Positions 41,030 to 50,282 of a stretch of 64,000 bases of DNA are shown in pieces. Origin of the DNA: Prosthecobacter sp. SYSU 5D2 (GTDB taxonomy: Bacteria > Verrucomicrobiota > Verrucomicrobiia > Verrucomicrobiales > Verrucomicrobiaceae); the NCBI RefSeq assembly GCF_039655865.1, contig NZ_JBBYXL010000007.1:186001-250000 (forward strand). Reading direction: 5' to 3'. The notes under the pieces are model-generated. The model was not told the DNA's origin. It made no database searches and worked only from the letters and a program-made list of their open reading frames with translations. Each line of letters opens with the position of its first letter. The first letter of the stretch is position 1. The translations under genes and the position numbers were made by a program.

Positions 41030-41719
41030 TCAATACACCGGTTTTTCGGGCAGGGGCCACTCGTGCTGATAGACGGTGGGGTCGGGGATGCTGGCGAGGA
41101 TGAAGGCCTCGCGGCGTTCCACGCAGGTGCCGCAGATGCCACACTGGAGGTCTTCGCCTTTGTAGCAGCTCCAGGTCTTGCCCATGTCCACACCGAGCTC
41201 GTGGCCAAGCTTGGTGATGGCGGTTTTGTCCATGTCAATGAAGGGGCGCAGCAGCTCGGTGCGGGCATAGGTGCCTTCGCGCATGGCATCGCCGATGGCT
41301 TTCATGAAGGGTTCTCGACAGTCGGGATAGATGGCGTGGTCGCCCGAATGGGCGGCGATGACGAGGGCGTCCACTTCACGGGATTCGGCGATGCCGCAGG
41401 CGATGGCCAACATAATGCCGTTGCGGAATGGGACGACGGTACGCTTCATGTTTTTGTCCGTGTAATGGCCCTCAGGGATGGGGCCGCCGCTTTTCAACAG
41501 GTCGGAATTGAACAAGTCATTCACAAACGGCAGTGACACGGTGTCATGCGGGATGTCAAACTGGGCGCAATGCCAGGCGGCAAGGGTGATCTCCTTGTCG
41601 TTATGCTTGGAGCCATAGTCAAAGCTCACCGCGCCCACCACGTCATGATGCTGGCGTGCCCAATAAAAGGCGACGGTGGAATCAAGGCCGCCGCTGAGAA
41701 GGATGATGGCTTTGGACAT
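41030..41719 (-). CDS. queC: 7-cyano-7-deazaguanine synthase
   Basis: A 229-residue QueC, which converts 7-carboxy-7-deazaguanine to preQ0 using ATP and ammonia in queuosine biosynthesis. The PP-loop SGGLDSTVAFYWAR lies near residue 9, and the zinc-binding cysteines are seen in SCYKGEDLQCGICGTCVERR. VPFRNGIMLAIA and AHSGDHAIYPDCR are further signature motifs. The ATG at 41719 is chosen over an upstream start at 41770, which would overlap queF. It is 17 bp downstream of queF and probably co-transcribed with it and lhr. Confidence 0.95.
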   Translation of the reverse strand: MSKAIILLSGGLDSTVAFYWARQHHDVVGAVSFDYGSKHNDKEITLAAWHCAQFDIPHDTVSLPFVNDLFNSDLLKSGGPIPEGHYTDKNMKRTVVPFRNGIMLAIACGIAESREVDALVIAAHSGDHAIYPDCREPFMKAIGDAMREGTYARTELLRPFIDMDKTAITKLGHELGVDMGKTWSCYKGEDLQCGICGTCVERREAFILASIPDPTVYQHEWPLPEKPVY

Positions 41720-41736
41720 AACGGGAGAGTTCAAAA

Positions 41737-42195
41737 TCAATGCGCGGTGCTCAAGGAGGCGGCAGGCCATTCCAGCGGGACATCGCGGCTGGGATGACGG
41801 GCTTCACAGGTAAGCTGGATACCGCCACGGGGGACGAAACGGCCACGCACGATGGCCTGCTTGGGCGCGCAGGCGGTGACCAGGTCATCCAGGATGCGGT
41901 TGACGATGGCCTCGTTGAAGGAGGCATGGTTGCGATAGCTGGCCAGGTAAAATTTCAGGGACTTGGTCTCCACGCAGCGCTCATCGGGGATGTAAAGAAT
42001 CTCCACATGGGCGGCGTCTGGCTGGCCGGTGACGGGGCAAAGGGAGCCGAAATCCGGGGCGCTGAGGTGGATGGTGTAGTTACGGCCCGGGGTGCGGTTG
42101 GGGAAAGTCTCCAGCGCGGCCTCGTCGGGGGAGGCAGGCAGGCGGTGCTCGGAGCGGCCCAGCAGGGTGATATCAGCAGTGAGGGAATCGGACAT
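41737..42195 (-). CDS. queF: NADPH-dependent 7-cyano-7-deazaguanine reductase
   Basis: A 152-residue QueF of the short YkvM type, which reduces the nitrile preQ0 to preQ1. The catalytic cysteine lies in SLCPVTGQPD and the NADPH-binding motif is ETKSLKFYL, with the usual first serine of ESKSLK replaced by threonine. NHASFNEAIVNRI is also conserved. It sits 27 bp downstream of the lhr-like helicase gene and 17 bp upstream of queC. QueD and QueE are not in the window. Confidence 0.95.
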   Translation of the reverse strand: MSDSLTADITLLGRSEHRLPASPDEAALETFPNRTPGRNYTIHLSAPDFGSLCPVTGQPDAAHVEILYIPDERCVETKSLKFYLASYRNHASFNEAIVNRILDDLVTACAPKQAIVRGRFVPRGGIQLTCEARHPSRDVPLEWPAASLSTAH

Positions 42196-42222
42196 GATGG
42201 CCCAATGTGCCGGAGGCGCGCC

Positions 42223-44820
42223 TTATCGCAAGCCTCCATCCGCAACTCCGCCCACCTTCTTTTCATATTCCCGCCACAGCCGCTCGATGGCCTCCTCGGG
42301 GTCCTCCAGCATCATGCCTTCTTTGATCTTGCTTGCGAAGAGGCCGAAGGAAAAGGGGCTGACCACGGGCACCTCCACCAGATGCCAGTCCAGGACCGCC
42401 GTTGTCTCCAGGAACGCCTCGGCGCGAGGCAGGTCCAGAAAAGTGTGGGTGGCTTCCTGATAAGACTGCACGAGCATGGGGTGGTCCGGCTCATGCTCCG
42501 TGAGAACGCGAAAGAGGATCTCCGTGCTCCAGCGGAGCTGCTTGATTTTGCGGTCCTGGCCAGGGCGGTTGCGTGGTACCATCAGACCCGTTTGGGCAAC
42601 GCCACGGAAGTTCCATTTCACCAGCTCGCTATCTTGCAGGGCCGAGCGCATGTCGGCCTCGGGATGGCCTTTTTCAAAGATGACCTTCCACTCTTCCAGT
42701 CCCATGTCCTGAAAGGTTTTCAGCGTCAGGAGAAAACCGTAATCATCAATGGTGACCATGGCATTGCCGCCGACGGCGGTTTTCACGCGATGGGCGATGA
42801 TGCGGCTGAGGGCATCATTGGCACTGCGGCCGATGAGAGTGTGGAAAAAGAACTGTACGAGGTCGGGATCGCTGCCCTCACGGTCATCCACGAATCGCTC
42901 GATGAGCAAGGTGTGCTCGGTGGGGATGCGGGATACGCGGAGCTGGTTGCGGCAATGATTGAGGATGGCCAGGGCGTTGCTGTTGGAGATTTCGTAGCGC
43001 TCGATCAGCCAGTCGCAGACAGCCTCATCCGCATCCGTGCCTACCCTGGCGGCCAGCTCGGTCCGGAGTTTGGCGACCTCGCGGGCCAGGCCGGAGGTGA
43101 GGGGCATTTTGTTGGCATTCCAGGAGGGCACAGTGGGCAGGCGGCCAGTGGCGTCTTCGACCTTGGCCTCGCCAATGCCGGTCTCGATGAGCTTCACCAT
43201 GCGACCGGCGAAGACAAAGATGTCACCGGTTTTCAGCCGCTTCATGAAGGACTCCTCCACCTGCCCGAGGCGGCGCTTGCCGAGAAAAACACTCACGGCA
43301 CCCTCTGTGTGGATGACGCCGACATTGGCCAGGTATTCGCGTTCCACCTTTTTGTTAGGCACTGCCAGGCAGTCATCAAGCCAGATGAGCTTGCCGAAGT
43401 TTTCACTGTACTGCTTTTGCAGAGTACGGCCGCCGCCTTCCAGGTAATTCAGCACGCGGTCCAGCTCCTGGCCGGTGAGGTGTTTGAAGGGAGACGCCGC
43501 GCGGATGGTGGCCAGGGCCAGGTCCCGTGTATAACCGCCCTCCATGGCCATACCGACCAGGTGCTGGGCCAGCACGTCCAGGGGCTTTTCCAAAACGCGG
43601 ACCTCATCCAGTTGCACGGCGCGGGTCATCTCCGCACAGACGATGCACTCCATGAGGTCATTGACGTTGGTGGCCACCAGGATGCCGTGGCTCTCGGCAT
43701 GGATGCTATGGCCGCTGCGACCGATGCGCTGGAGGGCGCGGCTGATGCCTTTGGGCGTGGAGATCATGACCACGCAGTCCACACTGCCGATATCAATGCC
43801 CATTTCCAAACTGGTGCTGCACACCACGGCGCGGAGGCTGCCATTTTTGAGCCGGTCTTCCACATCCAGACGCACATCGCGATCCAATGAGGCGTGATGG
43901 GCCTCAATCTTGTCCGCCAGCTTGGGCAGGGCGTTCTTCAGCCGGTAGGTCACGCTTTCCGTGCTGCTGCGCATGTTGCAGAAGATGATGACGCTGCGGT
44001 TGCGCTCGACGGTGGCGGCGATGTCCTGCATCACCCGTTGAGCGGTAAAACCGGTGGGCGGATAAGGATTGCGGCGCAGTGGAGAAAGCACCTCCACCCG
44101 GCGGCGGCGCTCCATGCGGGCTTCGACGATTTCACAGGCGCGCCCGGTGCCCACTAACAGCTCCGCCAGGACCGGCAGCGGGGCGGCAGTAGCGGACAGG
44201 CCGATGCGCACCAGGGGCTGGGGAAGACGATGGGCCAGGCGCTCCAGGCTGAGGGTGAGATGCGCGCCGCGTTTATTTTCAGCCAGGGAATGCAGCTCAT
44301 CCACGATGATGAACCGGACATCCTGCAAGGCCTGCGCCCAGCCCACCTGAGGAAGGATGATCGCCAGGCTTTCCGGGGTGGTCAGCAGGATGTGCGGAGG
44401 TTTGCGCTTGAGCTGGGCGCGCTCACTGGCGGTCGTATCGCCCGAGCGTAACCCGATACGGATGATGTCTGCCAGGCCCATGCCCTCCAGAGGGGCCATG
44501 AGGTTTTTTTGAATGTCGTAGGTCAGCGCGCGCAGCGGGGAGATGTAGATGGCGCGGATGCAATTGCCCAGCGTGCCCGCATCATGCTCGCGCAGCAGAT
44601 GATCCAGGATGCCCAGGAAACCCGCCAGTGTCTTGCCGCTGCCGGTAGGAGAGGACAGCAACACGGAGCGGCCTGCGAGGATGTGCGGCAAGGTGAGCTC
44701 CTGGGCCTGTGTGAGGTGGCCAAACGAAGAGGCGATCCAGGCTTGCAAGCTCGGGTGCAGGCTGCCTGCCACCCTGGAAGTGGGAGGCGGCTTTTTGGCA
44801 CTGGATTTCAGGCGCGGCAT
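42223..44820 (-). CDS. lhr: Lhr-type ATP-dependent DNA helicase (Lhr-Core)
   Basis: An 865-residue superfamily 2 helicase. Motif I is SSPTGSGKTLAGFL, motif II DELH (IIVDELHSLAENKRG), motif III GLSATAAP, motif V CSTSLEMGIDIGSVD and motif VI QRIGRSGHS. The C-terminal winged-helix and Lhr-specific region (TGDIFVFAGRMVKLI, MVTIDDYGFLLTLK) identify the Lhr-Core form, which unwinds DNA 3'-5' and is linked to repair. Length matches Lhr-Core; the extended C-terminal domain of long Lhr is absent. It heads a transcript with queF and queC. No ligase or phosphoesterase partner is adjacent. Confidence 0.9.
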   Translation of the reverse strand: MPRLKSSAKKPPPTSRVAGSLHPSLQAWIASSFGHLTQAQELTLPHILAGRSVLLSSPTGSGKTLAGFLGILDHLLREHDAGTLGNCIRAIYISPLRALTYDIQKNLMAPLEGMGLADIIRIGLRSGDTTASERAQLKRKPPHILLTTPESLAIILPQVGWAQALQDVRFIIVDELHSLAENKRGAHLTLSLERLAHRLPQPLVRIGLSATAAPLPVLAELLVGTGRACEIVEARMERRRRVEVLSPLRRNPYPPTGFTAQRVMQDIAATVERNRSVIIFCNMRSSTESVTYRLKNALPKLADKIEAHHASLDRDVRLDVEDRLKNGSLRAVVCSTSLEMGIDIGSVDCVVMISTPKGISRALQRIGRSGHSIHAESHGILVATNVNDLMECIVCAEMTRAVQLDEVRVLEKPLDVLAQHLVGMAMEGGYTRDLALATIRAASPFKHLTGQELDRVLNYLEGGGRTLQKQYSENFGKLIWLDDCLAVPNKKVEREYLANVGVIHTEGAVSVFLGKRRLGQVEESFMKRLKTGDIFVFAGRMVKLIETGIGEAKVEDATGRLPTVPSWNANKMPLTSGLAREVAKLRTELAARVGTDADEAVCDWLIERYEISNSNALAILNHCRNQLRVSRIPTEHTLLIERFVDDREGSDPDLVQFFFHTLIGRSANDALSRIIAHRVKTAVGGNAMVTIDDYGFLLTLKTFQDMGLEEWKVIFEKGHPEADMRSALQDSELVKWNFRGVAQTGLMVPRNRPGQDRKIKQLRWSTEILFRVLTEHEPDHPMLVQSYQEATHTFLDLPRAEAFLETTAVLDWHLVEVPVVSPFSFGLFASKIKEGMMLEDPEEAIERLWREYEKKVGGVADGGLR

Positions 44821-45009
44821 GGTGTGCGTATGATACGCAGGACGGAGCCAAATCAGCCGGTTGTTCAGAAATTGCTTTGCCTACGCGCGGAAGCGGGCCT
44901 GGGAACGTATTCGGAGGGCAAATCACCCCTAAAGTGAATTGGTCTCTTCTTCTTATTTATGGTATGCCTAAGGTTGTCACCTTTGCTGCCTGTGAATTTC
45001 CTTTTTCGA

Positions 45010-45819
45010 ATGTTTCGTCTGCTCCTGCTTCTCATGCTGGTGCCTGTTTTGCTTTTGCTCGGGTGCCAGACCAAACTGATCTATTACCCCAGTGCCTACA
45101 ATGCGGAGCACCGGCATGTCCTGGTGAAGCACCAGGGGCTGCCGCTGGAATATGTGACCGGGCAGGGCAAGCAGGTGGCGCATTACATCCCGCCAAAGAA
45201 CGGACAGGCGGTGCCGAAGACGGTGTGGCTGTGCTTTGCGGGGAATGCCTCGCTGGGGCTGAACTGGCTGCACCGGGTGGGGCAGTGGGATCCGGGCTTT
45301 GCCTATCTGCTGGTGGACTATCCAGGCTATGGGGACTGTGAGGGGTCGCCCTCACCGGCGAAGATCCGGGAAAGTTCCAATGCGGCGGTGGCGGCTCTGG
45401 CGGCGCATTTGAAGGAACCGGTGGAGAGACTGCAACCCCGGCTGGGGGTGCTGGCGCATTCCATTGGGTGCGCTGCGGGCCTGATGGCGGCGGCGGATTT
45501 GCACATTGAAAACATCGTGCTCATTGCGCCCTTCACCACGCTGACGGACATGGGCAAGCGCATCCTGGGCTGGCCGCTGTGCTATGTGAACATGCACCGT
45601 TTTGACAACCGCAAGACGCTGGCGCAGGTGGTGGAGCAGGGGGCGCGGGTGGTTATTTTTCATGGCACAAAGGATGAGGTCATCCCTGTGAGCATGAGCC
45701 GGGAGCTGGCGGCAGCGCATCCTGGGAAGGTCATCCTTCATGAAAAGGAAGGCTGGGATCACAACCACATCCTGGCTGGGATCGCCGAGGAACTTGGGGT
45801 GACCATGGCGGGAATGTGA
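45010..45819 (+). CDS. Alpha/beta hydrolase lipoprotein
   Basis: A 269-residue protein from the ATG at 45010. The hydrophobic start MFRLLLLLMLVPVLLLLGC ends in a lipobox, so it is likely lipid-anchored. The hydrolase fold is visible in WLCFAGNASLGLNWL, LVDYPGYGDCEGSPS, the nucleophile elbow LAHSIGCAAG, the acid in FHGTKDEVIP and the histidine in GWDHNHI. It resembles the YfhR/BAAT-like thioesterase-type hydrolases of outer-surface esterases. Substrate unknown. It is monocistronic. Confidence 0.8.
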   Translation: MFRLLLLLMLVPVLLLLGCQTKLIYYPSAYNAEHRHVLVKHQGLPLEYVTGQGKQVAHYIPPKNGQAVPKTVWLCFAGNASLGLNWLHRVGQWDPGFAYLLVDYPGYGDCEGSPSPAKIRESSNAAVAALAAHLKEPVERLQPRLGVLAHSIGCAAGLMAAADLHIENIVLIAPFTTLTDMGKRILGWPLCYVNMHRFDNRKTLAQVVEQGARVVIFHGTKDEVIPVSMSRELAAAHPGKVILHEKEGWDHNHILAGIAEELGVTMAGM

Positions 45820-45900
45820 AGCGGGCTGACTGGACGAGAATAGTCTGCGGTTTGCCAGCGAATGGCTTTCCCCCGGGCAGCGTTCATGCTTGATTGATTT

Positions 45901-48375
45901 ATGCCCGATCCCGTGCCAGCCAACCCGTCTTTCCCCCGTCTGATGACGGGGGGTAAGTGGCTGCGTGCTGGGGAGGAGAAGTGGCTCATGCGGGGGGTAA
46001 CCTACGGGCCTTTCAAGCCAAATGCCCGTGGGGAGCCTTACCCGGAAGATGCCAGGCTGGAGGAGGATCTGAGACACATCCGGGAGCTGGGTTTTAACAC
46101 GGTGCGGCTCTACGAACTGCCGGCGGCGGCGGTACTGCATGCAGCGACGAAACTGGGATTGCGGCTGCTGGTGGGCATTCCCTGGACGGATCATGTGGAT
46201 TTCATGCGGGATAGCCGGTTAAAAAAGGAGATCTTGGAGAAGATAAGACAGACAGTGACACGGCTGAAGGATGAGCCGTGTGTGGCAGGCTTTCTGATCG
46301 GCAACGAGATCGAAAAAACCCTGGTGCGCTGGATGGGGCCGGCGCGGGTGCAGCATTTTTTGGAGGACCTGATTGAGGCCGTGCATGATATCGCCCCGCA
46401 GGCGCTGGTCAGCTATGCGACGTATCCGAGCACAGAGTACCTGATCCCGCGCAATGCGGATTTCCTGGCGGTGAATCTTTATCTGGAAGATCCGGCAGCC
46501 TTGGCGGCCTACCTGCAAAGGTTGCAAAATCTGGCGGGCAACAAACCGCTGGTGATCACTGAATTTGGCCTGGATACGGCGGCGCATGGGGAAAGGGCGC
46601 AGGCGGAAACGCAGGCCTGGTTTGCCAACGTATGCACGGAGAAGGCCGTGGCCGGGACGGTGTGGTTTAGCTACACGGACGAATGGTTTCGTGGTGAAGA
46701 GGATGTCAACCAATGGCGGTTTGGGCTGGTGGATGTGAACAGGCAGGAGCGGGAGATCTGCCAGCGTCTGAAGCAGGGCGGAAATGCCCTGGAGCCGATG
46801 GGGCGGACGTGGTCAATTTCGGTCATCGTGTGCACCTACAATGGCACAGCGACGTTGCGGGCCTGTCTGGAATCTCTGGGCCGTCTGCGCTATACTAACT
46901 TTGAGGTGCTGCTGATTGACGATGGCTCCACAGAAGACATTGCAGGCATGGCCAGGGATTTTTCACAGGTGCGTTATGTGCGGCAGGAGCATGCGGGGCT
47001 GAGCATAGCGCGCAATTTGGGGGCTTCTCTGGCGACGGGGGAGATCCTGGCTTACACAGATGATGACTGCCTGGTGGACGAGGACTGGTTGAAATACTTG
47101 TCGTTAGGTTTTGGGGATCCGCAATGGGTGGCCGCAGGCGGGCCGAACATCCCGCCAGAGCCGCGCAACCGCACGGAGGCGGTGGTGGGAGCGGCGCCAG
47201 GAGCACCGGCTCATGTGTTGTTAACGGACAGCGAGGCCGAGCACCTGCCGGGGTGCAACCTGGCCATCCGCAAAACAGCGCTGGAGGCCATTGGTGGCTT
47301 CCGCCCGCAGTATCAGGTGGCCGGAGATGATGTGGACGTGTGCTGGCGGCTGCGGGAGGCAAGCGGAAAGCTGCACTTCGTCCCTGGGGCGATGGTGTGG
47401 CATCACCGGCGCTACACGGTGGGTGCGTATTTCCGCCAGCAGCGCGGTTATGGCCGGGCCGAAGCGCTGTTGATGAAGGATCACCCGGAGCGCTTTGGTC
47501 CGCTGGGCGGGGCGCGCTGGTTTGGCGGGATCTATGGGGACCGCGCTGCCACGTTGCATCTGCGGGAAGGCAGTATTTTCCATGGGCCAATGGGCCAGGG
47601 ACTGTTCCAGGGCATCTACCGTCAGGGCAGCCGCTGCTGGCTGGACTGGATGGGCGGGGTGCTGTGGGTGGCCATGTTGCTGATCGCCCTGCTGGTGCAG
47701 GTGCCGCTTGTGGCTGCGATGATCTTGAGCCTTTCACTGATGCTGGCCGCCTGCCGTCTGCGCAGTCTGACCCATGCGCCGTTTTTATTGAGCCTGGCAG
47801 AGTCATTCTTATTGTTAGGCCTGTGCTGGTGGCAGCCAGTTTTACGAGAATGGGAAAGGCTGCTGGGAATGGTAAAGCTGGGGGCCAGGCCGGGGGGAGA
47901 GAGAAACTGGAGTCAGATCCAAGAGTTGAGGCGGCCTAAAAAAATCTCCTTTAGCCTGGGAGAAGTGGCGTTCTGGAACGAGGCTGGAGTTGACAGAACG
48001 CGGCTGCTGAATTGCCTCCAGGAAGAACTCGCCAGACAGAATCTGGTGATTCGATCGGATGACGGCTGGAGGTTGTTCGACATTGAAGCCGCGCCGCAGT
48101 GGTTTATGTCACCTGCCTATCTGACTGTCACGGAATATCATGGCAGGGAGCGACGGCTGACCCGAGTACGGGTGATGGTGCGGGTGCACATCCGGCCGTT
48201 GGTGCCGCATGCCTTGCTCATCAGCGTGCTCACACTTCTGTCGCCATGGATGTGGCAATCCATTGGAGCCCTGGTGATTGCAGTAGCCGCTACCCGTCTA
48301 AGGATGAATGTATGGAAAAGAATTGTTTTGAAAGCAGCCAGTGAAGCCGGTCTAAACCAGAAGCCAAAGGCCTGA
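45901..48375 (+). CDS. Glycoside hydrolase (clan A) fused to membrane glycosyltransferase 2
   Basis: An 824-residue fusion. Residues 1-300 form a clan GH-A TIM barrel with both catalytic glutamates in place: IGNEIEKTLV (acid/base) and VITEFGLD (nucleophile). Residues about 304-545 are a GT2 domain (ISVIVCTYNGTATLRACLES, LLIDDGSTED, YTDDDCLVDEDW, GDDVDVCWRLREA). Two or three transmembrane helices follow (about 575-655), then a C-terminal soluble part and another hydrophobic pair near 765-800. The combination suggests that it builds and trims, or synthesises and remodels, one beta-glycan at the inner membrane. The gene stands alone. Confidence 0.8.
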   Translation: MPDPVPANPSFPRLMTGGKWLRAGEEKWLMRGVTYGPFKPNARGEPYPEDARLEEDLRHIRELGFNTVRLYELPAAAVLHAATKLGLRLLVGIPWTDHVDFMRDSRLKKEILEKIRQTVTRLKDEPCVAGFLIGNEIEKTLVRWMGPARVQHFLEDLIEAVHDIAPQALVSYATYPSTEYLIPRNADFLAVNLYLEDPAALAAYLQRLQNLAGNKPLVITEFGLDTAAHGERAQAETQAWFANVCTEKAVAGTVWFSYTDEWFRGEEDVNQWRFGLVDVNRQEREICQRLKQGGNALEPMGRTWSISVIVCTYNGTATLRACLESLGRLRYTNFEVLLIDDGSTEDIAGMARDFSQVRYVRQEHAGLSIARNLGASLATGEILAYTDDDCLVDEDWLKYLSLGFGDPQWVAAGGPNIPPEPRNRTEAVVGAAPGAPAHVLLTDSEAEHLPGCNLAIRKTALEAIGGFRPQYQVAGDDVDVCWRLREASGKLHFVPGAMVWHHRRYTVGAYFRQQRGYGRAEALLMKDHPERFGPLGGARWFGGIYGDRAATLHLREGSIFHGPMGQGLFQGIYRQGSRCWLDWMGGVLWVAMLLIALLVQVPLVAAMILSLSLMLAACRLRSLTHAPFLLSLAESFLLLGLCWWQPVLREWERLLGMVKLGARPGGERNWSQIQELRRPKKISFSLGEVAFWNEAGVDRTRLLNCLQEELARQNLVIRSDDGWRLFDIEAAPQWFMSPAYLTVTEYHGRERRLTRVRVMVRVHIRPLVPHALLISVLTLLSPWMWQSIGALVIAVAATRLRMNVWKRIVLKAASEAGLNQKPKA

Positions 48376-48438
48376 ATTCAGCATCCAGCGATGAATTCTT
48401 CTCGGCAGCCGGTGTGGCATTCGTTAACCTGAATAATC

Positions 48439-49998
48439 ATGAAGCGCCTCGCCTCCCTTGCTGAGCTGTCCTCCAGGACGGAACCTTTTGACATTGTCAT
48501 CATTGGCGGCGGCGCTTCTGGCCTGGGGGCAGCGGTGGATGGAGCGTTGCGGGGGCACTCCGTGCTGCTGGTGGAGCAGGCGGACTTTGCCAAGGGCACA
48601 TCCAGCCGTAGCACCAAGCTGGTGCATGGGGGGGTGCGTTATTTGAAGCAAGGGAATGTCTCCCTGGTCTTGGAGGCGCTGCGCGAGCGCGGCCTGATGT
48701 GCCGGAATGCGCCGCACCTGGTGCACAGCCTGCCGTTTGTGATTCCCAATTACCACTGGTGGGAAGGGCCGTTTTATGGCATCGGGCTGAAGGTGTATGA
48801 CGGGCTGGCTGGTAAACTCGGGCTGGAGCCGTCGCGTTATTTGAATCGCGAGGATGTGATCGGCCTGCTGCCTAACATTGAGCAGCAGGATCTAACGGGA
48901 GGCATCATTTATCATGACGGCCAGTTTGATGACTCGCGCCTGGCCATTAACCTGGCGCAGACAGCGGTGGAAAAGGGAGCGGTGCTGCTCAATTACGTGC
49001 GCTGCGCTGGCATTGTCAAAAATGGGGACCATGTGGCCGGAGTGAAACTGCGCGATGAAGAAACGGGTGAGGAAGCGGAGGTTGCTGCCAAGGTGGTCAT
49101 CAATGCCACGGGTGTCTTTGCTGATGAAGTGCGCCTGATGGATGATCCGCAGGCCAAGACGATGCTCAGCCCCAGCCAGGGCATCCACTTTGTGCTGCCG
49201 CGTGAATTTTTGCCGGGCGATACGGCCATCATGATTCCGAAAACGGATGACGGGCGCGTGCTCTTCGCCGTGCCCTGGCATGGGCGAGTCGTGGTGGGAA
49301 CCACGGATACACCTGTGGAAAATGCGTCGCTGGAACCGCGTGCGCTGGCTGAGGAAATCGAGTTCATTTTTACCCAGGTCAGCCGTTACCTCTCCCGTGA
49401 TCCCACGCGTGCGGATGTGCTAAGCGTGTATGCCGGATTGCGCCCGCTCATCAAGTCGGATGCCAGCTCCACGGCGGCGCTGTCACGAGATCATCTCATC
49501 TCCATTTCGGATTCCGGACTCATCACTTTGGCCGGTGGAAAATGGACGACCTATCGCAAAATGGCGGAGGATGTGATTGACCATGCAGAGATGATCGGAG
49601 CTCTGGACCACCGCTATTGTTCCACTCATGAACTGCCCGTTCATGGGGCCGTGGCGGTGCCGCTGGAGGAAAGTCACCTGCATTATTACGGCAGTGATGT
49701 CACGGGCATTCGGACGCTGGTTCAGGAAGATGCCATATTGGGCGAAACCCTGCATCCGAAGCTGGAATTCATCCGCGCGGAAGTCATCTGGCATGTCCGT
49801 CATGAGATGGCCCGCACCGTGGAGGACGTCCTCTCCCGCCGCACCCGCGCCCTGCTGCTGGATGCGCGTGCCAGCATCGAGGCCGCCCCCGTCGTGGCCA
49901 GCCTGATGGCCCGTGAAATGGGCAAAGATGCCGCGTGGGAAACGGCGCAGGTCAGCGCTTATGCAACGCTGGCCAGGGGTTATCTGCTGGATCCTTGA
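48439..49998 (+). CDS. glpD: Glycerol-3-phosphate dehydrogenase (FAD, GlpD-type)
   Basis: A 519-residue FAD-dependent enzyme oxidising glycerol 3-phosphate to dihydroxyacetone phosphate at the membrane, feeding electrons to quinone. The FAD-binding motif is VIIGGGASGLGAAVDGALRG; family motifs are GTSSRSTKLVHGGVRYL, VVINATGVFADEVR, PWHGRVVVGTTDTP and LITLAGGKWTTYRKMAEDV. Length is normal. No glpK or glpF is adjacent. Confidence 0.93.
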   Translation: MKRLASLAELSSRTEPFDIVIIGGGASGLGAAVDGALRGHSVLLVEQADFAKGTSSRSTKLVHGGVRYLKQGNVSLVLEALRERGLMCRNAPHLVHSLPFVIPNYHWWEGPFYGIGLKVYDGLAGKLGLEPSRYLNREDVIGLLPNIEQQDLTGGIIYHDGQFDDSRLAINLAQTAVEKGAVLLNYVRCAGIVKNGDHVAGVKLRDEETGEEAEVAAKVVINATGVFADEVRLMDDPQAKTMLSPSQGIHFVLPREFLPGDTAIMIPKTDDGRVLFAVPWHGRVVVGTTDTPVENASLEPRALAEEIEFIFTQVSRYLSRDPTRADVLSVYAGLRPLIKSDASSTAALSRDHLISISDSGLITLAGGKWTTYRKMAEDVIDHAEMIGALDHRYCSTHELPVHGAVAVPLEESHLHYYGSDVTGIRTLVQEDAILGETLHPKLEFIRAEVIWHVRHEMARTVEDVLSRRTRALLLDARASIEAAPVVASLMAREMGKDAAWETAQVSAYATLARGYLLDP

Positions 49999-50036
49999 GG
50001 GTGGACATTTGGCGTACTGCGTGACACATTGACCGC

Positions 50037-50282
50037 ATGACTGACACCTCTGCGAAGGCAGCCCAGATGCAGATTGAAGCTTTGCGGCGAATGACGCCAG
50101 GCAAGCGTCTGTCGGTTGCCTTGGGCTGGAGCCAGACGTTAAGGACTCTCATTTTGCAACAAGTCCGGCAAGAAAAACCGGAAGCCAGCGAGCAGGAAGT
50201 CCGTGCGCTTTTTGCCATCCGCTGGCTGGGACCCGAGCTTGCCGCCAAAGTCGCTGCCCATGCCATCAAAGTTCATGGATGA
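50037..50282 (+). CDS. Small protein paired with nucleotidyltransferase
   Basis: An 81-residue soluble protein (MTDTSAKAAQMQIEALRRMT opening, then PGKRLSVALGWSQTLRTL and EQEVRALFAIRWLGPELAAK). It overlaps the next gene by 8 bp. The same pairing of a small helical protein with a downstream nucleotidyltransferase is widespread in environmental bacteria, but is uncharacterised. The pair has the size and overlap typical of toxin-antitoxin modules; which partner would be toxic is not known. Confidence 0.6.
   Translation: MTDTSAKAAQMQIEALRRMTPGKRLSVALGWSQTLRTLILQQVRQEKPEASEQEVRALFAIRWLGPELAAKVAAHAIKVHG

Noticed and set aside
41740-43890. A 716-codon open frame on the plus strand
   Set aside because: It runs antisense through queF and lhr, both clear genes, and has no domain pattern.
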